The notes under the pieces were generated by a model. The model was given only the letters and a program-made list of their open reading frames with translations. It did no database searches and was not told the origin of the DNA. A DNA stretch of 64,000 nt from positions 1 through 64,000 of the forward strand of contig NZ_SOAV01000005.1 in the NCBI RefSeq assembly GCF_004364245.1. Reading direction: 5' to 3'. Position numbers and translations under genes: made by a program. The stretch comes from Streptomyces sp. BK208. GTDB taxonomy: Bacteria > Actinomycetota > Actinomycetes > Streptomycetales > Streptomycetaceae. Below are positions 41,455 through 54,102 of the stretch, piece after piece (the stretch's first letter is position 1; each line of letters opens with the position of its first letter).

Positions 41455-42308
41455 GCGCCGCCACCGACACGACGCCGCCCGCGGCACCCCCCAACGCCAT
41501 CGGCCAGTCCGTCCGGGACTCCCTCGTCATCGCCCGCAGAAACCTGATCCGGATGACCCGGATCCCGGAGATGGTCCTGTTCGGGATCATCCAGCCGGTG
41601 ATGTTCGTGGTCCTCTTCACGTACGTCTTCGGCGGCTCGATGAAGATCGGGAACACCACCGATCCGGATGTCTACAAGGACTTCCTGATGGCGGGCATCT
41701 TCGCGCAGACCGTTACCTTCGCCACCGCGGGATCGGCGGCCGGCATCGCCGACGACATGCAGAAGGGGCTCGTCGACCGCTTCCGGTCCCTGCCGATGGC
41801 CCGCGGCGCGGTCCTCACCGGCCGCACCGTCGCCGATCTCGTACAGACGGCGATCACGCTGCTCGTCCTCGCGATAGTCGCGCTGATCGTGGGCTGGCGC
41901 ACCGGATCCGCCGACCCGACCAGCGCCGGGGAGGTCCTGGCCGGCTTCGGGCTGCTGCTGCTCCTGGGCTACGCCTTCACCTGGATCGGCGCGCTGATCG
42001 GTCTCTCCGTGCGCACCCCGGAGGCGGCGACCTCGGGAGGGATCATCTGGCTGTTCCCGGTGACGTTCGTCTCGAACGCCTTCGTGGACTCCAGTCAGAT
42101 GACGCCCTGGCTGCGGCACATCGCCGAGTGGAACCCGTTCAGCGCCACGGTGCAGGCCTGCCGGGAGCTGTTCGGGAACCCGGGTGTCGTGCAGTCCGAC
42201 GCCTGGCCGATGCAGCATCCCGTCTGGGCCTCGCTGATCTGGTCCGTCCTGATCATCGCGGTCTTCCGGACGCTGGCGGTGCGCAAGTACCGCTCGGCGG
42301 CCAGCTGA
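41451..42308 (+). CDS. ABC-2 type permease, DrrB type
   Basis: The 285-residue permease forms the membrane channel for the DrrA ATPase. About six hydrophobic segments are visible (near residues 45-67, 80-105, 130-155, 165-190, 200-218 and 258-276). Seen: the family signature RTGSADPTSAGEVLAGFGLLLL and the EAATSGGIIWLFPVTFVSNAFV block with WNPFSATVQACRELFGN near 228-244. GTG 41451 overlaps the ATPase stop and has AAGGAG upstream. Substrates are unknown. Two hairpins follow, shared with the convergent greA. Confidence 0.93.
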   Translation: MSAATDTTPPAAPPNAIGQSVRDSLVIARRNLIRMTRIPEMVLFGIIQPVMFVVLFTYVFGGSMKIGNTTDPDVYKDFLMAGIFAQTVTFATAGSAAGIADDMQKGLVDRFRSLPMARGAVLTGRTVADLVQTAITLLVLAIVALIVGWRTGSADPTSAGEVLAGFGLLLLLGYAFTWIGALIGLSVRTPEAATSGGIIWLFPVTFVSNAFVDSSQMTPWLRHIAEWNPFSATVQACRELFGNPGVVQSDAWPMQHPVWASLIWSVLIIAVFRTLAVRKYRSAAS

Positions 42309-42363
42309 CCTCAGGACCCACGGCCCCCGGGACTCACAGGCAGCGGGCCGGCAGAACGACGAC

Positions 42364-42430
42364 GAGCCCCCGGCGTCACGGGGACACCGGGGGCTCGGCC
42401 AAGCCGGTCGGCCGGCTGCGGCCGGCCGAC
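42364..42430. terminator. Two terminator hairpins between drrB-type permease and greA
   Basis: GAGCCCCCGG (42364-42373) pairs with CCGGGGGCTC (42387-42396), and GTCGGCCGGC (42407-42416) pairs with GCCGGCCGAC (42421-42430) around the loop TGCG. The second lies eight bases past the greA stop on the minus strand, the first 55 bases past the permease stop, so each gene has its own hairpin. Confidence 0.85.
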
Positions 42431-42438
42431 GGGGCGCG

Positions 42439-42936
42439 TCAGCCGTTGTACGGCTCGGCCGTGAGGATCTTCACCGAGGCCGGCTTGCCGTTGGGCAGCT
42501 CGTACTGCGCGTCCTCGCCGACCTTGTGGCCGAGGACGCCCGAGCCCAGCGGGGACTGCGGCGAGTAGGTCTCGATGTCCGAGCTCGCGTACTCGCGGGA
42601 GGCGAGCAGGAAGGTCAGCGTGTCGTCCTCGTCACCGTCGAAGGCGATCGTGACGACCATGCCGGGTGCCACCACGCCGTCGGCGGCCGGAGCCTCACCG
42701 ACCTTGGCGCTCTCCAGCAGCTGGGTCAGCTGGCGCACGCGGAGCTCCTGCTTGCCCTGCTCCTCCTTCGCCGCGTGGTACCCGCCGTTCTCGCGCAGGT
42801 CCCCCTCCTCACGAGCCGCGGCGATCTTGGCAGAGATCTCGGTGCGCGCAGGACCAGTAAGGTATTCAAGCTCCTCCTTGAGCTTGTTGTACGCCTCCTG
42901 GGTCAGCCAGGTGACGTTCTCGCTGGTCTGGGTCAC
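42439..42936 (-). CDS. greA: Transcription elongation factor GreA
   Basis: The 165-residue factor enters the secondary channel of RNA polymerase and rescues backtracked complexes by stimulating RNA cleavage. Seen: an N-terminal coiled coil (about residues 5-75) with the acidic tip in REEGDLRENGGYHAAKEEQG, and a C-terminal FKBP-like domain ending QSPLGSGVLGHKVGE and YELPNGKPASVKIL. The GTG at 42936 has GAGGAG six bases upstream and gives the usual family start; the open frame extends to 42966 without support. It is a single gene with its own terminator. Confidence 0.95.
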   Translation of the reverse strand: MTQTSENVTWLTQEAYNKLKEELEYLTGPARTEISAKIAAAREEGDLRENGGYHAAKEEQGKQELRVRQLTQLLESAKVGEAPAADGVVAPGMVVTIAFDGDEDDTLTFLLASREYASSDIETYSPQSPLGSGVLGHKVGEDAQYELPNGKPASVKILTAEPYNG

Positions 42937-43116
42937 GGGTGCTCCTCGTTGGTACTGGGAATACAAATCAACGCCCTACCCAGAAGGATGTTCCTTCACG
43001 GAAGGGCGAAACCACGAGCCTAACAATTCAGTGGCCAAAGGGGGAGGACATAAGCCACCAGATTCCTGTCGCAGCAGGCCAGGCGGTACGTATTGGCGCC
43101 GGCGAGCCCCGTCGGA

Positions 43117-43515
43117 TCACTCCGGATGGCAGCCGAGCAGCTCGGCCGACGTCCCCGCGGCCTTGGTGCGCAGGGTGACGACCTTGTCGATCCGCGTCTC
43201 GTCCCCGTCGAAGCGGAAGTCGGCCCGGCCCACCTCGTCGCCGTCCTCCGCCTGGGAGCGCACCGTGCAGTAGCCGGTGACCCCCTCGTCCTTGCGGACC
43301 TCAAGGTGGACCTGCACCGAGTCGTCGGCGAGCTCGAAGCCGATCAGCTCACCGCTGATCTTGTTCTGGCCGACGTAGTGGTAGCCGAACCAGCCGATGA
43401 GCGCGAGCAGGAGCGCGCCGAGCACGGCCCCGACGGTCTTGAGGGTGCGATCGGCGCGTTCGTCCGAGGAGCGGCCGTACCGACCCTGAGGCGTCCGCGT
43501 GCTCGCCGTACTCAT
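43117..43515 (-). CDS. DUF4307 membrane protein
   Basis: The 132-residue protein has a short basic N-terminus with an S-T-x-T-P-Q-G-R-Y-G-R motif, one membrane span near residues 28-47, and an outer beta-rich domain (about 55-130) containing two cysteines. This is the DUF4307 layout, an actinobacterial family of unknown function that regularly neighbours mca and greA. The ATG at 43515 follows GAGAGGA; the longer open frame to 43581 crosses the promoter of the divergent mca gene. A link to mycothiol metabolism is suggested only by position. Confidence 0.85.
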   Translation of the reverse strand: MSTASTRTPQGRYGRSSDERADRTLKTVGAVLGALLLALIGWFGYHYVGQNKISGELIGFELADDSVQVHLEVRKDEGVTGYCTVRSQAEDGDEVGRADFRFDGDETRIDKVVTLRTKAAGTSAELLGCHPE

Positions 43516-43640
43516 GATCGTCCTCTCGGCAGAAGCCGGTCCGTCCGGGCTCCGGAATTTTTCGTCCCCCGATTCGGTCACTATAGAAGCCTCCGATTGC
43601 GCCGATGCACACGGGCGCCGACTGACCCGAGGATTGAGTC

Positions 43641-44522
43641 TTGACTGACCAGCTGCGACTGATGGCCGTCCACGCCCACCCCGACGACGAGTCGAGCAAG
43701 GGCGCGGCCACCATGGCGAAGTACGTGTCCGAGGGGGTGGACGTGCTGGTGGTGACCTGCACCGGCGGGGAACGCGGCTCCATCCTCAACCCGAAGCTCC
43801 AGGGCGACGCGTACATCGAGGAGAACATCCACGAGGTGCGCAGGAAGGAGATGGACGAGGCCCGGGAGATCCTGGGCGTGGGGCAGGAATGGCTCGGCTT
43901 CGTCGACTCCGGCCTGCCCGAGGGCGACCCGCTGCCGCCGCTGCCGGAGGGCTGCTTCGCCCTGGAGGACGTCGACAAGGCGGCCGGTGAGCTGGTGCGG
44001 AAGATCCGCTCCTTCCGGCCCCAGGTGATCACCACCTACGACGAGAACGGCGGCTATCCGCACCCGGACCACATCATGACCCACAAGATCACGATGGTGG
44101 CGTTCGAGGGTGCGGCCGACACCGAGAAGTATCCCGAGGGCGAGTACGGACCGGCGTACCAGCCGCTGAAGGTCTACTACAACCAGGGCTTCAACCGGCC
44201 CCGCACCGAGGCGCTGCACAACGCGCTGCTGGAGCGCGGCCTGGAGTCGCCCTACCACGACTGGCTCAAGCGCTGGGCGGAGTTCGAGCGCAAGGAGCGC
44301 ACCCTCACCACGCACGTGCCCTGCGCGGACTTCTTCGAGATCCGCGACAAGGCGCTGATCGCGCACGCCACGCAGATCGACCCCGACGGGGGCTGGTTCC
44401 GGGTGCCGATGGAGATCCAGAAGGAGGTCTGGCCCACCGAGGAGTACGAGCTGGCCAAGTCCCTCGTGGAAACCTCCCTCCCCGAGGACGACCTCTTCGC
44501 GGGTATCCGGGACAATGCCTGA
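43641..44522 (+). CDS. mca: Mycothiol S-conjugate amidase
   Basis: The 293-residue zinc enzyme cleaves mycothiol S-conjugates of toxins to a mercapturic acid, which is exported, and GlcN-Ins. Seen: zinc ligands in HAHPDDESSKG near residue 11 and YPHPDHIMTH near 140-149, and TCTGGERGSILNP near 41. The YNQGFNRPRTEALHNAL and WLKRWAEFERKERTLTTHV segments favour Mca over the deacetylase MshB. The start is a rare TTG at 43641, supported by GAGGA seven bases upstream and by the family N-terminus. It is divergent from the DUF4307 gene; the next small gene follows at once. Confidence 0.93.
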   Translation: MTDQLRLMAVHAHPDDESSKGAATMAKYVSEGVDVLVVTCTGGERGSILNPKLQGDAYIEENIHEVRRKEMDEAREILGVGQEWLGFVDSGLPEGDPLPPLPEGCFALEDVDKAAGELVRKIRSFRPQVITTYDENGGYPHPDHIMTHKITMVAFEGAADTEKYPEGEYGPAYQPLKVYYNQGFNRPRTEALHNALLERGLESPYHDWLKRWAEFERKERTLTTHVPCADFFEIRDKALIAHATQIDPDGGWFRVPMEIQKEVWPTEEYELAKSLVETSLPEDDLFAGIRDNA

Positions 44523-44523
44523 C

Positions 44524-44751
44524 ATGAGTGCAAGCGCAAGCCTGGCAATGACGCATCTCGTCACCCTCGCCGAGCTGGACGAGGACAAGGTCACCCCCGG
44601 TGTCCTCGGGTTCGTCGTGTTCGCGGTGATGGCTCTGGCGGTGTGGGGCCTGATGAAGTCCATGAACCGGCACATGGGCAAGGTCGACTTCAAGGAGGCG
44701 GCGGAGCAGGACGCCTCCGGTGGCGGCGAGGCGAAGCCCCAGCGGGGTTAG
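44524..44751 (+). CDS. Small single-span membrane protein
   Basis: The 75-residue protein has an outer N-terminal part, one membrane span near residues 24-44 (VLGFVVFAVMALAVWGLM) and a charged cytoplasmic tail (KSMNRHMGKVDFKEAAEQ). It begins one base after the mca stop if ATG 44524 is used; ATG 44515 would overlap mca by eight bases. Neither has a clear ribosome site, so translation is probably coupled to mca. It belongs to a conserved Streptomyces group next to mca, with no known function. Confidence 0.8.
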   Translation: MSASASLAMTHLVTLAELDEDKVTPGVLGFVVFAVMALAVWGLMKSMNRHMGKVDFKEAAEQDASGGGEAKPQRG

Positions 44752-44794
44752 ACCCGCCGGGACCAGGCCGGGACCAAGCCCCGCGTCGTGGCGG

Positions 44795-47700
44795 TCACGT
44801 CGTGACCGCCACGCCCATCACCTCCCTCGCCTGGCGGCCCGGGACCATGCCCAGACGCCAGGCCTGCCAGCCCGCCTCCAGTTGCACGCCCCGCTCCAGG
44901 AGAAGCTGGTAGGCGTCCACGTAGTCGTCCAGCTCGGAGTCGCGGGCGGGGTGGCGGGCGCGGGACAGCTGGGCCAGTTCCTCCTGCGCCACCGCGGTGC
45001 CGACCTCCACCCCGCCGGGGGCCGCGTAGGGCAGCAGCGTGCAGCGCAGGAAGCGGGCCCAGTCCTCGCCCCGCCGGTCGCCGTACCCGGCGAAGAGGGC
45101 GGCGGCCTCGTCGCACAGGGCCAGCGCCTGCGGGGTACGGGCGTTGCCCGCGTCCACGACCGCAAGTTCCAGACACGTCCACGCCTCCCCGTGCGCCACG
45201 CCGATGCGCTGGAAGTCGGCGCGCGCGTCGACCAGGAGCTGGCGGGCGAAGCCCGAGTTGCGCAGCGAGCCGGTCTGGGCGGCGCGCTGATCCCGGGTGA
45301 CCCGGGCCGAGTGGTGCCGGGCGCAGGCCAGGCCGTACACGTCCCGCATCCGGGAGAACATCGTGCGGGAGCGCTCCAGCTCGCGCACCGACTGGTCCAG
45401 GTCGCCGGTCTCCTCCAGGGCCTGGCCCAGGTAGTACACGGTCCACGCCTCGCCGCGGGCGTCCTCGTTCTCGCGGTGCCGGGCCGCCGCCCGCCGCAGC
45501 TCCGCCACCGCCTCCGAGGCGTCGCCGTCCACCAGGCGGGCCCGCGCCAGCTGGGTCAGCGCCCACGCCTCCCCGCGCGCGTCCTGGGTGCGGCCGTACA
45601 GCTCCAGGGCCGCCCGCAGGTCCGCCTCCGCGCCCGGGACGTCGCCCCTGCGCAGGTGCAGCTGGCCGAGCTGGAAGTGGGCCCACGCCTGGCCGTGCAA
45701 CGACTCGCCCGCGCGGTGCAGCACCAGCGACTCGGTGAGCAGCTCCAGGGCCTCGGCCAGCCGGGCCCGGTCGCGCTGGACCGCCGCCAGCGCGTGCAGC
45801 GTCCACGCCCGGTCCGTGTCCAGCTCCGGAGCGGCCTGCAGGTCCAGTGCCTCCCGGAGCTTGGCCGCCGCGTCGGTCAGGTTGCCCTGGTGGTGCAGCG
45901 TGATCCCCAGCGAGCACAGGGCACGCGCCGCACCGGCGTCGTGGTGGGCGTCCCGGTACAGGTCGACCACGGAGGCCAGCGTCGTACGCGCCTTGTCCAG
46001 CTCGCCCAGCTGCCGGGCCGCGATACCGGTGCGCCACTGCACCGAGCGCACCAGCAGCCCCTGGTCCACGGACTGCGCCAGCTCGCTGATCTCCCCCAGT
46101 CGGTACAGGTCGCCGCGCAGCAGGCAGTAGTCGCACAGCGCGCCCAGCAGGTTCAGCACCGCGCCCTGGTCGACGCCCTCGGCGTGCCGCAGCGCCGCCG
46201 TGATGAAGCTCGACTCGTCGTCCAGCCAGCGCAGCGCCTCGTCCAGGGACGTGAAGCCGTACTGTCCGAACTGGTTGGAGCGGGTCGACATGTTGCCGTC
46301 GACCAGGCGCAGCACGGAGTCGGCCAGCTCGGCGTAGTTGGCGATGAGGCGTTCCTGCGCGGCCGTCCGCTCGCCGGGCTCCTCCTCGTCGGCGAGGCGG
46401 GCGCGGGCGAAGGCGCGCACCACGTCGTGCAGGCGGTAGCGGCTGCCCCGGACGTGGTCGATCAGACCCGCCCGCGACAGGGCCGTCAGCTGCCGGGTGG
46501 CCTCCGTCTCGTCCGTGGCGAGCAGCGCGGCGGCGGCAGCTGCACCCAGCGAGGTGCGTCCCGCCAGCGCCAGCCGCCGCAGCAGCCGCCGGGCCGGCTC
46601 CGACTGGTCGGTGTAGCGCAGCCACAGCGCCCGTTCGACCGGTTCCACGGGACCGTAGGCGCCCAGGTCGGTCGCCAGCGCGCGCGGTGAGCGCGGGCCC
46701 AGCGACGACCCGGCGATCCGCAGCGCCAGCGGCAGCCCGCCGCACAGGTGCCGGATCAGGTCGCCGGCCTCGGCGTCGTACGGCCCCGAGGCGTCCTCGG
46801 CGGCGGCGCCCAGCAACTCCTCCGCGCCCGCCGCGTCCAGCTCCGCGACGGGCAGGTCGTACACCCGGGCCGGCAGGTCGGGCGGCAGCCTGAGCGCCTC
46901 GCGCGCGGTGACCAGCACCAGGCTGTCCGACCGCTCCGGCACCAGCGCCCGTACCTGCTCGGGGTCCGAGGCGTCGTCGAGGACGACGGTGACCGGCACG
47001 CCCGTCAGATGCTGGTGGTACAGCTCGCTGAGCCGCTTGACCTGCTGGTCGGCGGAGGACCGCTCCCGGAACAGCAGCTGCTCGCGCGGCGCCCCGAGCC
47101 GGTTCAGCAGGTGCAGCAGGGCGTCCCGGGTGCTCAACGGCGACTCGCCGCCCGCTCCGGGACCGCCCGCCCCGGAGCCGCTGACCCCGGCGGCGTCGGC
47201 CCCGGAGCCGCCCGCTCCCGGGCCACCGGAACCGCTCCCGCGCAGGTCGACCAGGCAGGCCCCGCGGAAGTAGTCCCGCAGCTCGTGGACGGCCCGCACC
47301 GCCAGCGTCGTACGGCCGCTGCCCGGCGGACCGTGCAGCACGACCACCGTCGGCTTCGTCTCCGTGCCGGCCCGGGCCGCCTGCACCCACTGCCGCAGCC
47401 GCGCCATCTCCTGCCGCCGGCCCGCGAACGGGCCGTCCGCCACGGGAAGTTGCCCGAACGACTGCTCCAGGGCGCTGCGCCCCCGCGCGGCCGCGCTCTT
47501 GTCGGCGCCCCGTAGCTTCGGCCCGGTCCTGGCCGGCCCGGTGGACGCGGCCAGCATCCGCTGCTGGTCCAGGAAGGGCCGGATGCCGCGCACCTCCAGC
47601 GCGGTGAGCCACTGCAGCCGCAGCTGCTCGGGACCGCCGGGCTGGCCGGCCGCCCCGGCCCGGTGATGGGCGGCCGGCACATGGACCCCGGCCACCTTCA

Positions 47701-48067
47701 CCACCGTCGCCGCGGCGCCGACGACCCCGACCGTCATTCCCGCGCCCACCGCGGTGCCGGTCCCGGTGCCGAGCGCCACGTCGGCCACCACCGCGGCGAC
47801 GGCCGCCACGGCGGCCACCAGCAGCGGAGTGCCGGCGCCCTCACGGGCGTAGCGCTGGCGGAAGGTGAGCTGCCCGGCGGCGGCCTCGTCGAGTGCGTGG
47901 GTGTAGGCCGCGTACTCCTCGCCTGCCGTCCCCGCCATGGCGTCCAGTGCCGCGCGCGCCCGGGAGAGCAGCACGTTCCCGTCCGTGCGTCCGCCCGAGC
48001 GCCGTACCTCCTCCTCCACGGCCCGCCTGAGCAGCGCTTCGGCCTCCGCCCGATGACTGTCCCGCAT
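44795..48067 (-). CDS. NB-ARC/TPR signalling NTPase with N-terminal membrane segment
   Basis: The 1090-residue protein is a STAND-type ATPase. An N-terminal helical region (about 1-70) is followed by hydrophobic Ala/Val/Gly-rich segments near 70-125 that look membrane-embedded, then an NB-ARC module: P-loop GPPGSGRTTLAVRA near 245, a Walker B-like VTVVLDDASDPEQV near 355, LVTARE and the GGLPLALRIAGSSL motif near 455. From about 590 to 1040 runs a series of TPR repeats. There is no SARP DNA-binding domain, so it is not a normal AfsR-type regulator. GGAGGGGG precedes the ATG at 48067. It is transcribed alone, and its ligand and partner are unknown. Confidence 0.88.
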   Translation of the reverse strand: MRDSHRAEAEALLRRAVEEEVRRSGGRTDGNVLLSRARAALDAMAGTAGEEYAAYTHALDEAAAGQLTFRQRYAREGAGTPLLVAAVAAVAAVVADVALGTGTGTAVGAGMTVGVVGAAATVVKVAGVHVPAAHHRAGAAGQPGGPEQLRLQWLTALEVRGIRPFLDQQRMLAASTGPARTGPKLRGADKSAAARGRSALEQSFGQLPVADGPFAGRRQEMARLRQWVQAARAGTETKPTVVVLHGPPGSGRTTLAVRAVHELRDYFRGACLVDLRGSGSGGPGAGGSGADAAGVSGSGAGGPGAGGESPLSTRDALLHLLNRLGAPREQLLFRERSSADQQVKRLSELYHQHLTGVPVTVVLDDASDPEQVRALVPERSDSLVLVTAREALRLPPDLPARVYDLPVAELDAAGAEELLGAAAEDASGPYDAEAGDLIRHLCGGLPLALRIAGSSLGPRSPRALATDLGAYGPVEPVERALWLRYTDQSEPARRLLRRLALAGRTSLGAAAAAALLATDETEATRQLTALSRAGLIDHVRGSRYRLHDVVRAFARARLADEEEPGERTAAQERLIANYAELADSVLRLVDGNMSTRSNQFGQYGFTSLDEALRWLDDESSFITAALRHAEGVDQGAVLNLLGALCDYCLLRGDLYRLGEISELAQSVDQGLLVRSVQWRTGIAARQLGELDKARTTLASVVDLYRDAHHDAGAARALCSLGITLHHQGNLTDAAAKLREALDLQAAPELDTDRAWTLHALAAVQRDRARLAEALELLTESLVLHRAGESLHGQAWAHFQLGQLHLRRGDVPGAEADLRAALELYGRTQDARGEAWALTQLARARLVDGDASEAVAELRRAAARHRENEDARGEAWTVYYLGQALEETGDLDQSVRELERSRTMFSRMRDVYGLACARHHSARVTRDQRAAQTGSLRNSGFARQLLVDARADFQRIGVAHGEAWTCLELAVVDAGNARTPQALALCDEAAALFAGYGDRRGEDWARFLRCTLLPYAAPGGVEVGTAVAQEELAQLSRARHPARDSELDDYVDAYQLLLERGVQLEAGWQAWRLGMVPGRQAREVMGVAVTT

Positions 48068-48360
48068 GTCGCGCCCCCTCCGGCGGCATCCCTCCTCCGC
48101 CGGGACCGCCCCGGACGCCCCGGTGGCCCCGGGCGTCCCAGAGCCCTCCCGGCCCGTCCCCGGGTCCTTCCCCGCTTCGGCGCCGGTCAAGACTCCCGCG
48201 CCGAGGAGAGCCTGAGGAGGGTCCGTACGGCACCGTCGGCCGTGCGGCGGCCTCTCCCCGGCCGGGAAATTCGACGAATTCCACTCTTGACCCGGGTGGG
48301 CGCAGCCACTAATTTTCCAGGGAAGCAGACCCATGACTACCGAGAGGAGGCGACCGGCGG

Positions 48361-48438
48361 ATGTACACCAACTCCGATCTGAGTCGCCTCGCCCGCCGCA
48401 CGGTGTGGGTTTCGGGTCGGGTCGCGCACGGCTGCTGA
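48361..48438 (+). CDS. 25-codon ORF upstream of xdhA, possible leader peptide
   Basis: An ATG at 48361 lies ten bases after a good GGAGG ribosome site (48346-48350) and opens a 25-codon frame reading MYTNSDLSRLARRTVWVSGR and ending AHGC. The peptide is basic in its middle, with no membrane span. It sits 188 bases before xdhA on the same strand, divergent from the NB-ARC gene. It could be a real micro-protein, a regulatory leader, or chance. I know of no named homologue. Confidence 0.4.
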   Translation: MYTNSDLSRLARRTVWVSGRVAHGC

Positions 48439-48626
48439 CACGCCGTTCCCCGTGCCCTGAAGCGGCACGTCCCGGGTTCCCTCCCTCTTCACCACTTCAC
48501 GGCACGCCGTTGTCGCGTGCCGATGTGCGCTCGCCTTTTCTGCGCGGCGCGTATGAACCAAGAAAGCTGCCTGAAATTGGCGAACATGATGAATCGACGT
48601 GTCCCGAGTCGAAATGAAGGTCGGTC

Positions 48627-52543
<3,917 letters not shown>

Positions 52544-52544
52544 C

Positions 52545-53354
52545 ATGACGTGGATCGCCGCGGTCGCGCGGTTGCGGGCCCGCCGGGAACCCGGCGTGCT
52601 GGTGACCGTCGCGACCGTGCGCGGCCACGCCCCGCGCGACGCCGGTGCGAAGCTCGTCGTGGGGCGGACCGGCACGTGGGGTTCGATCGGCGGCGGCAAC
52701 GTCGAGGCGGTCGCGATCGACCGGGCCCGGGAGATGATCACCGCGGCCGAGCCGGAGCCCGAGCTGATGGACTTCGCGCTGAACGACAAGGTGACCAACC
52801 GGCACGGCGTGCAGTGCTGCGGCGGCACGGTCGCGGTCCTGCTCGAACCGCTGCCCGTGGTGCGGGCGGTGGCGGTCTTCGGCGTCGGCCACGTCGGGCT
52901 CGAACTGGCCCGCATCCTGGCCCGCCAGGACCTGGACCTCCACCTGGTCGACAGCCGCGCCGAGCTCCTGTCCGAGGAGCGGCTCGGCGTGCTGGCCGAC
53001 GCGGTGGCGCAGGTGCACGTGCACCACACACCGCTGCTGCCGGAGGAGGTGCTGGCCGAGCTGCCGCCCGGCACCCACGTCCTGATCATGACGCACGACC
53101 ACGCCGAGGACGCCGCCCTGTGCGACGCCGCCCTGCGCACCGGACACCTCGGCTCCGTCGGACTGATCGGGTCGGCGGCCAAGTGGTCGCGGTTCCGCAA
53201 GCGGCTGGCCACCGAGGGCGGCCACGACGAGGCCGCCATCGACCGGATCAAGACGCCGATCGGACTGGCCGACATCACCGGCAAGGAGCCGGCGACCATC
53301 GCCGTGAGCGTCGCGGCCGACCTGCTGCGCACCTTCGAGACCGCGGGGGACTGA
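52545..53354 (+). CDS. xdhC: Xanthine dehydrogenase accessory protein XdhC
   Basis: The 269-residue protein binds molybdenum cofactor, promotes its sulfuration and inserts it into XdhB. Seen: the N-terminal XdhC/CoxI domain with GSIGGGNVE near residue 45, CCGGTVAVLLEPL near 90, and a C-terminal Rossmann domain with VFGVGHVGLELARIL near 110 and MTHDHAEDAALC near 180. The ATG at 52545 is used; a GTG at 52536 that overlaps the xdhB stop is possible. It ends the xdhABC operon. The guanine deaminase gene follows after a 244-base leader. Confidence 0.93.
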   Translation: MTWIAAVARLRARREPGVLVTVATVRGHAPRDAGAKLVVGRTGTWGSIGGGNVEAVAIDRAREMITAAEPEPELMDFALNDKVTNRHGVQCCGGTVAVLLEPLPVVRAVAVFGVGHVGLELARILARQDLDLHLVDSRAELLSEERLGVLADAVAQVHVHHTPLLPEEVLAELPPGTHVLIMTHDHAEDAALCDAALRTGHLGSVGLIGSAAKWSRFRKRLATEGGHDEAAIDRIKTPIGLADITGKEPATIAVSVAADLLRTFETAGD

Positions 53355-53482
53355 CCTCCGCGCCGGGACCACAGGGGGTGTCCCGCCGGTGTGAACCACA
53401 CCGGCGGGGCACCCTTTCGGCATGAGAGCGGTCCCGCGCCACGCCACCGAGCGGCCCTTGTAGGAGTCTACGAAGCGCCCGT

Positions 53483-53570
53483 ACCAGCCTGCTGGTTGTT
53501 CGTACCTTCGGTCTCTGGCTGGTCCCGGCCGACAACCTGTGTACTCCCTCTACAGGTTGCAGCCAGCAGG
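53483..53570 (+). promoter_or_regulatory. Nested palindromes in the guanine deaminase leader
   Basis: Two dyads lie in the 244-base leader: ACCAGC-CT-GCTGGT (53483-53496) and CAACCTGT-11-ACAGGTTG (53533-53559). In addition CCTGCTGG (53488-53495) can pair with CCAGCAGG (53563-53570), enclosing the second dyad, so alternative RNA folds exist. The last arm ends 28 bases before the start codon. Confidence 0.6.
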
Positions 53571-53598
53571 TCCACCCACACACCGGCCAAGGAGCGCC

Positions 53599-54102
53599 AT
53601 GACTATCCACATCGTCGAGACCGGCATCCGCGCGCACGAGCGCGCCTGGATGGACCAGGCCATCGAGCTGGCCACGACCAGCGTCGCGAACGGCGGCGGC
53701 CCCTTCGGCGCGCTCGTCGCCAAGGACGGCGTCGTCGTCGCGACCGCCAACAACAAGGTCACCTCCAGCCTCGACCCCACCGCGCACGCCGAGGTCAGCG
53801 CCATCCGTGCCGCCTGCCAGGAACTGGGCACCTTCAGCCTCGAGGGCTGCACCCTCGTCACGTCCTGCGAGCCCTGCCCGATGTGTCTGTCCTCGTCCCT
53901 GTGGGCGCGCGTCGACCGGCTGATCTACGCCGCCGACCGCCACGACGCCGCCGTGGCCGGCTTCGACGACCGCAAGTTCTACGACCTGTTCGAGAAGCGG
54001 CCCCAGGAGATGTGGCCGATGGCCGTGGAGCACCTCGACCTGCCCCACCGCACCCAGCCGTTCGACGCCTGGATCGCCAAGAGCGACCGCATCGACTACT
54101 GA
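53599..54102 (+). CDS. guaD: Guanine deaminase (cytidine-deaminase fold)
   Basis: The 167-residue zinc enzyme most likely deaminates guanine to xanthine, supplying the xanthine dehydrogenase encoded just upstream. Seen: the zinc motif THAEVSAIRAAC near residue 57 (H-A-E) and SCEPCPMCLSS near 87 (P-C-x2-C), with the short domain-swapped C-terminus ending in a Tyr (SDRIDY) as in Bacillus GuaD. AAGGAG gives a good ribosome site for the ATG at 53599. Its own leader with palindromes suggests separate control from xdhABC. A tRNA or cytosine deaminase is less likely from length and context. Confidence 0.9.
   Translation: MTIHIVETGIRAHERAWMDQAIELATTSVANGGGPFGALVAKDGVVVATANNKVTSSLDPTAHAEVSAIRAACQELGTFSLEGCTLVTSCEPCPMCLSSSLWARVDRLIYAADRHDAAVAGFDDRKFYDLFEKRPQEMWPMAVEHLDLPHRTQPFDAWIAKSDRIDY

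Noticed and set aside
48333..48617. 94-codon plus-strand frame before xdhA
   Set aside because: Poor codon use and no ribosome site at its ATG; the 25-codon frame at 48361 has the better ribosome site.
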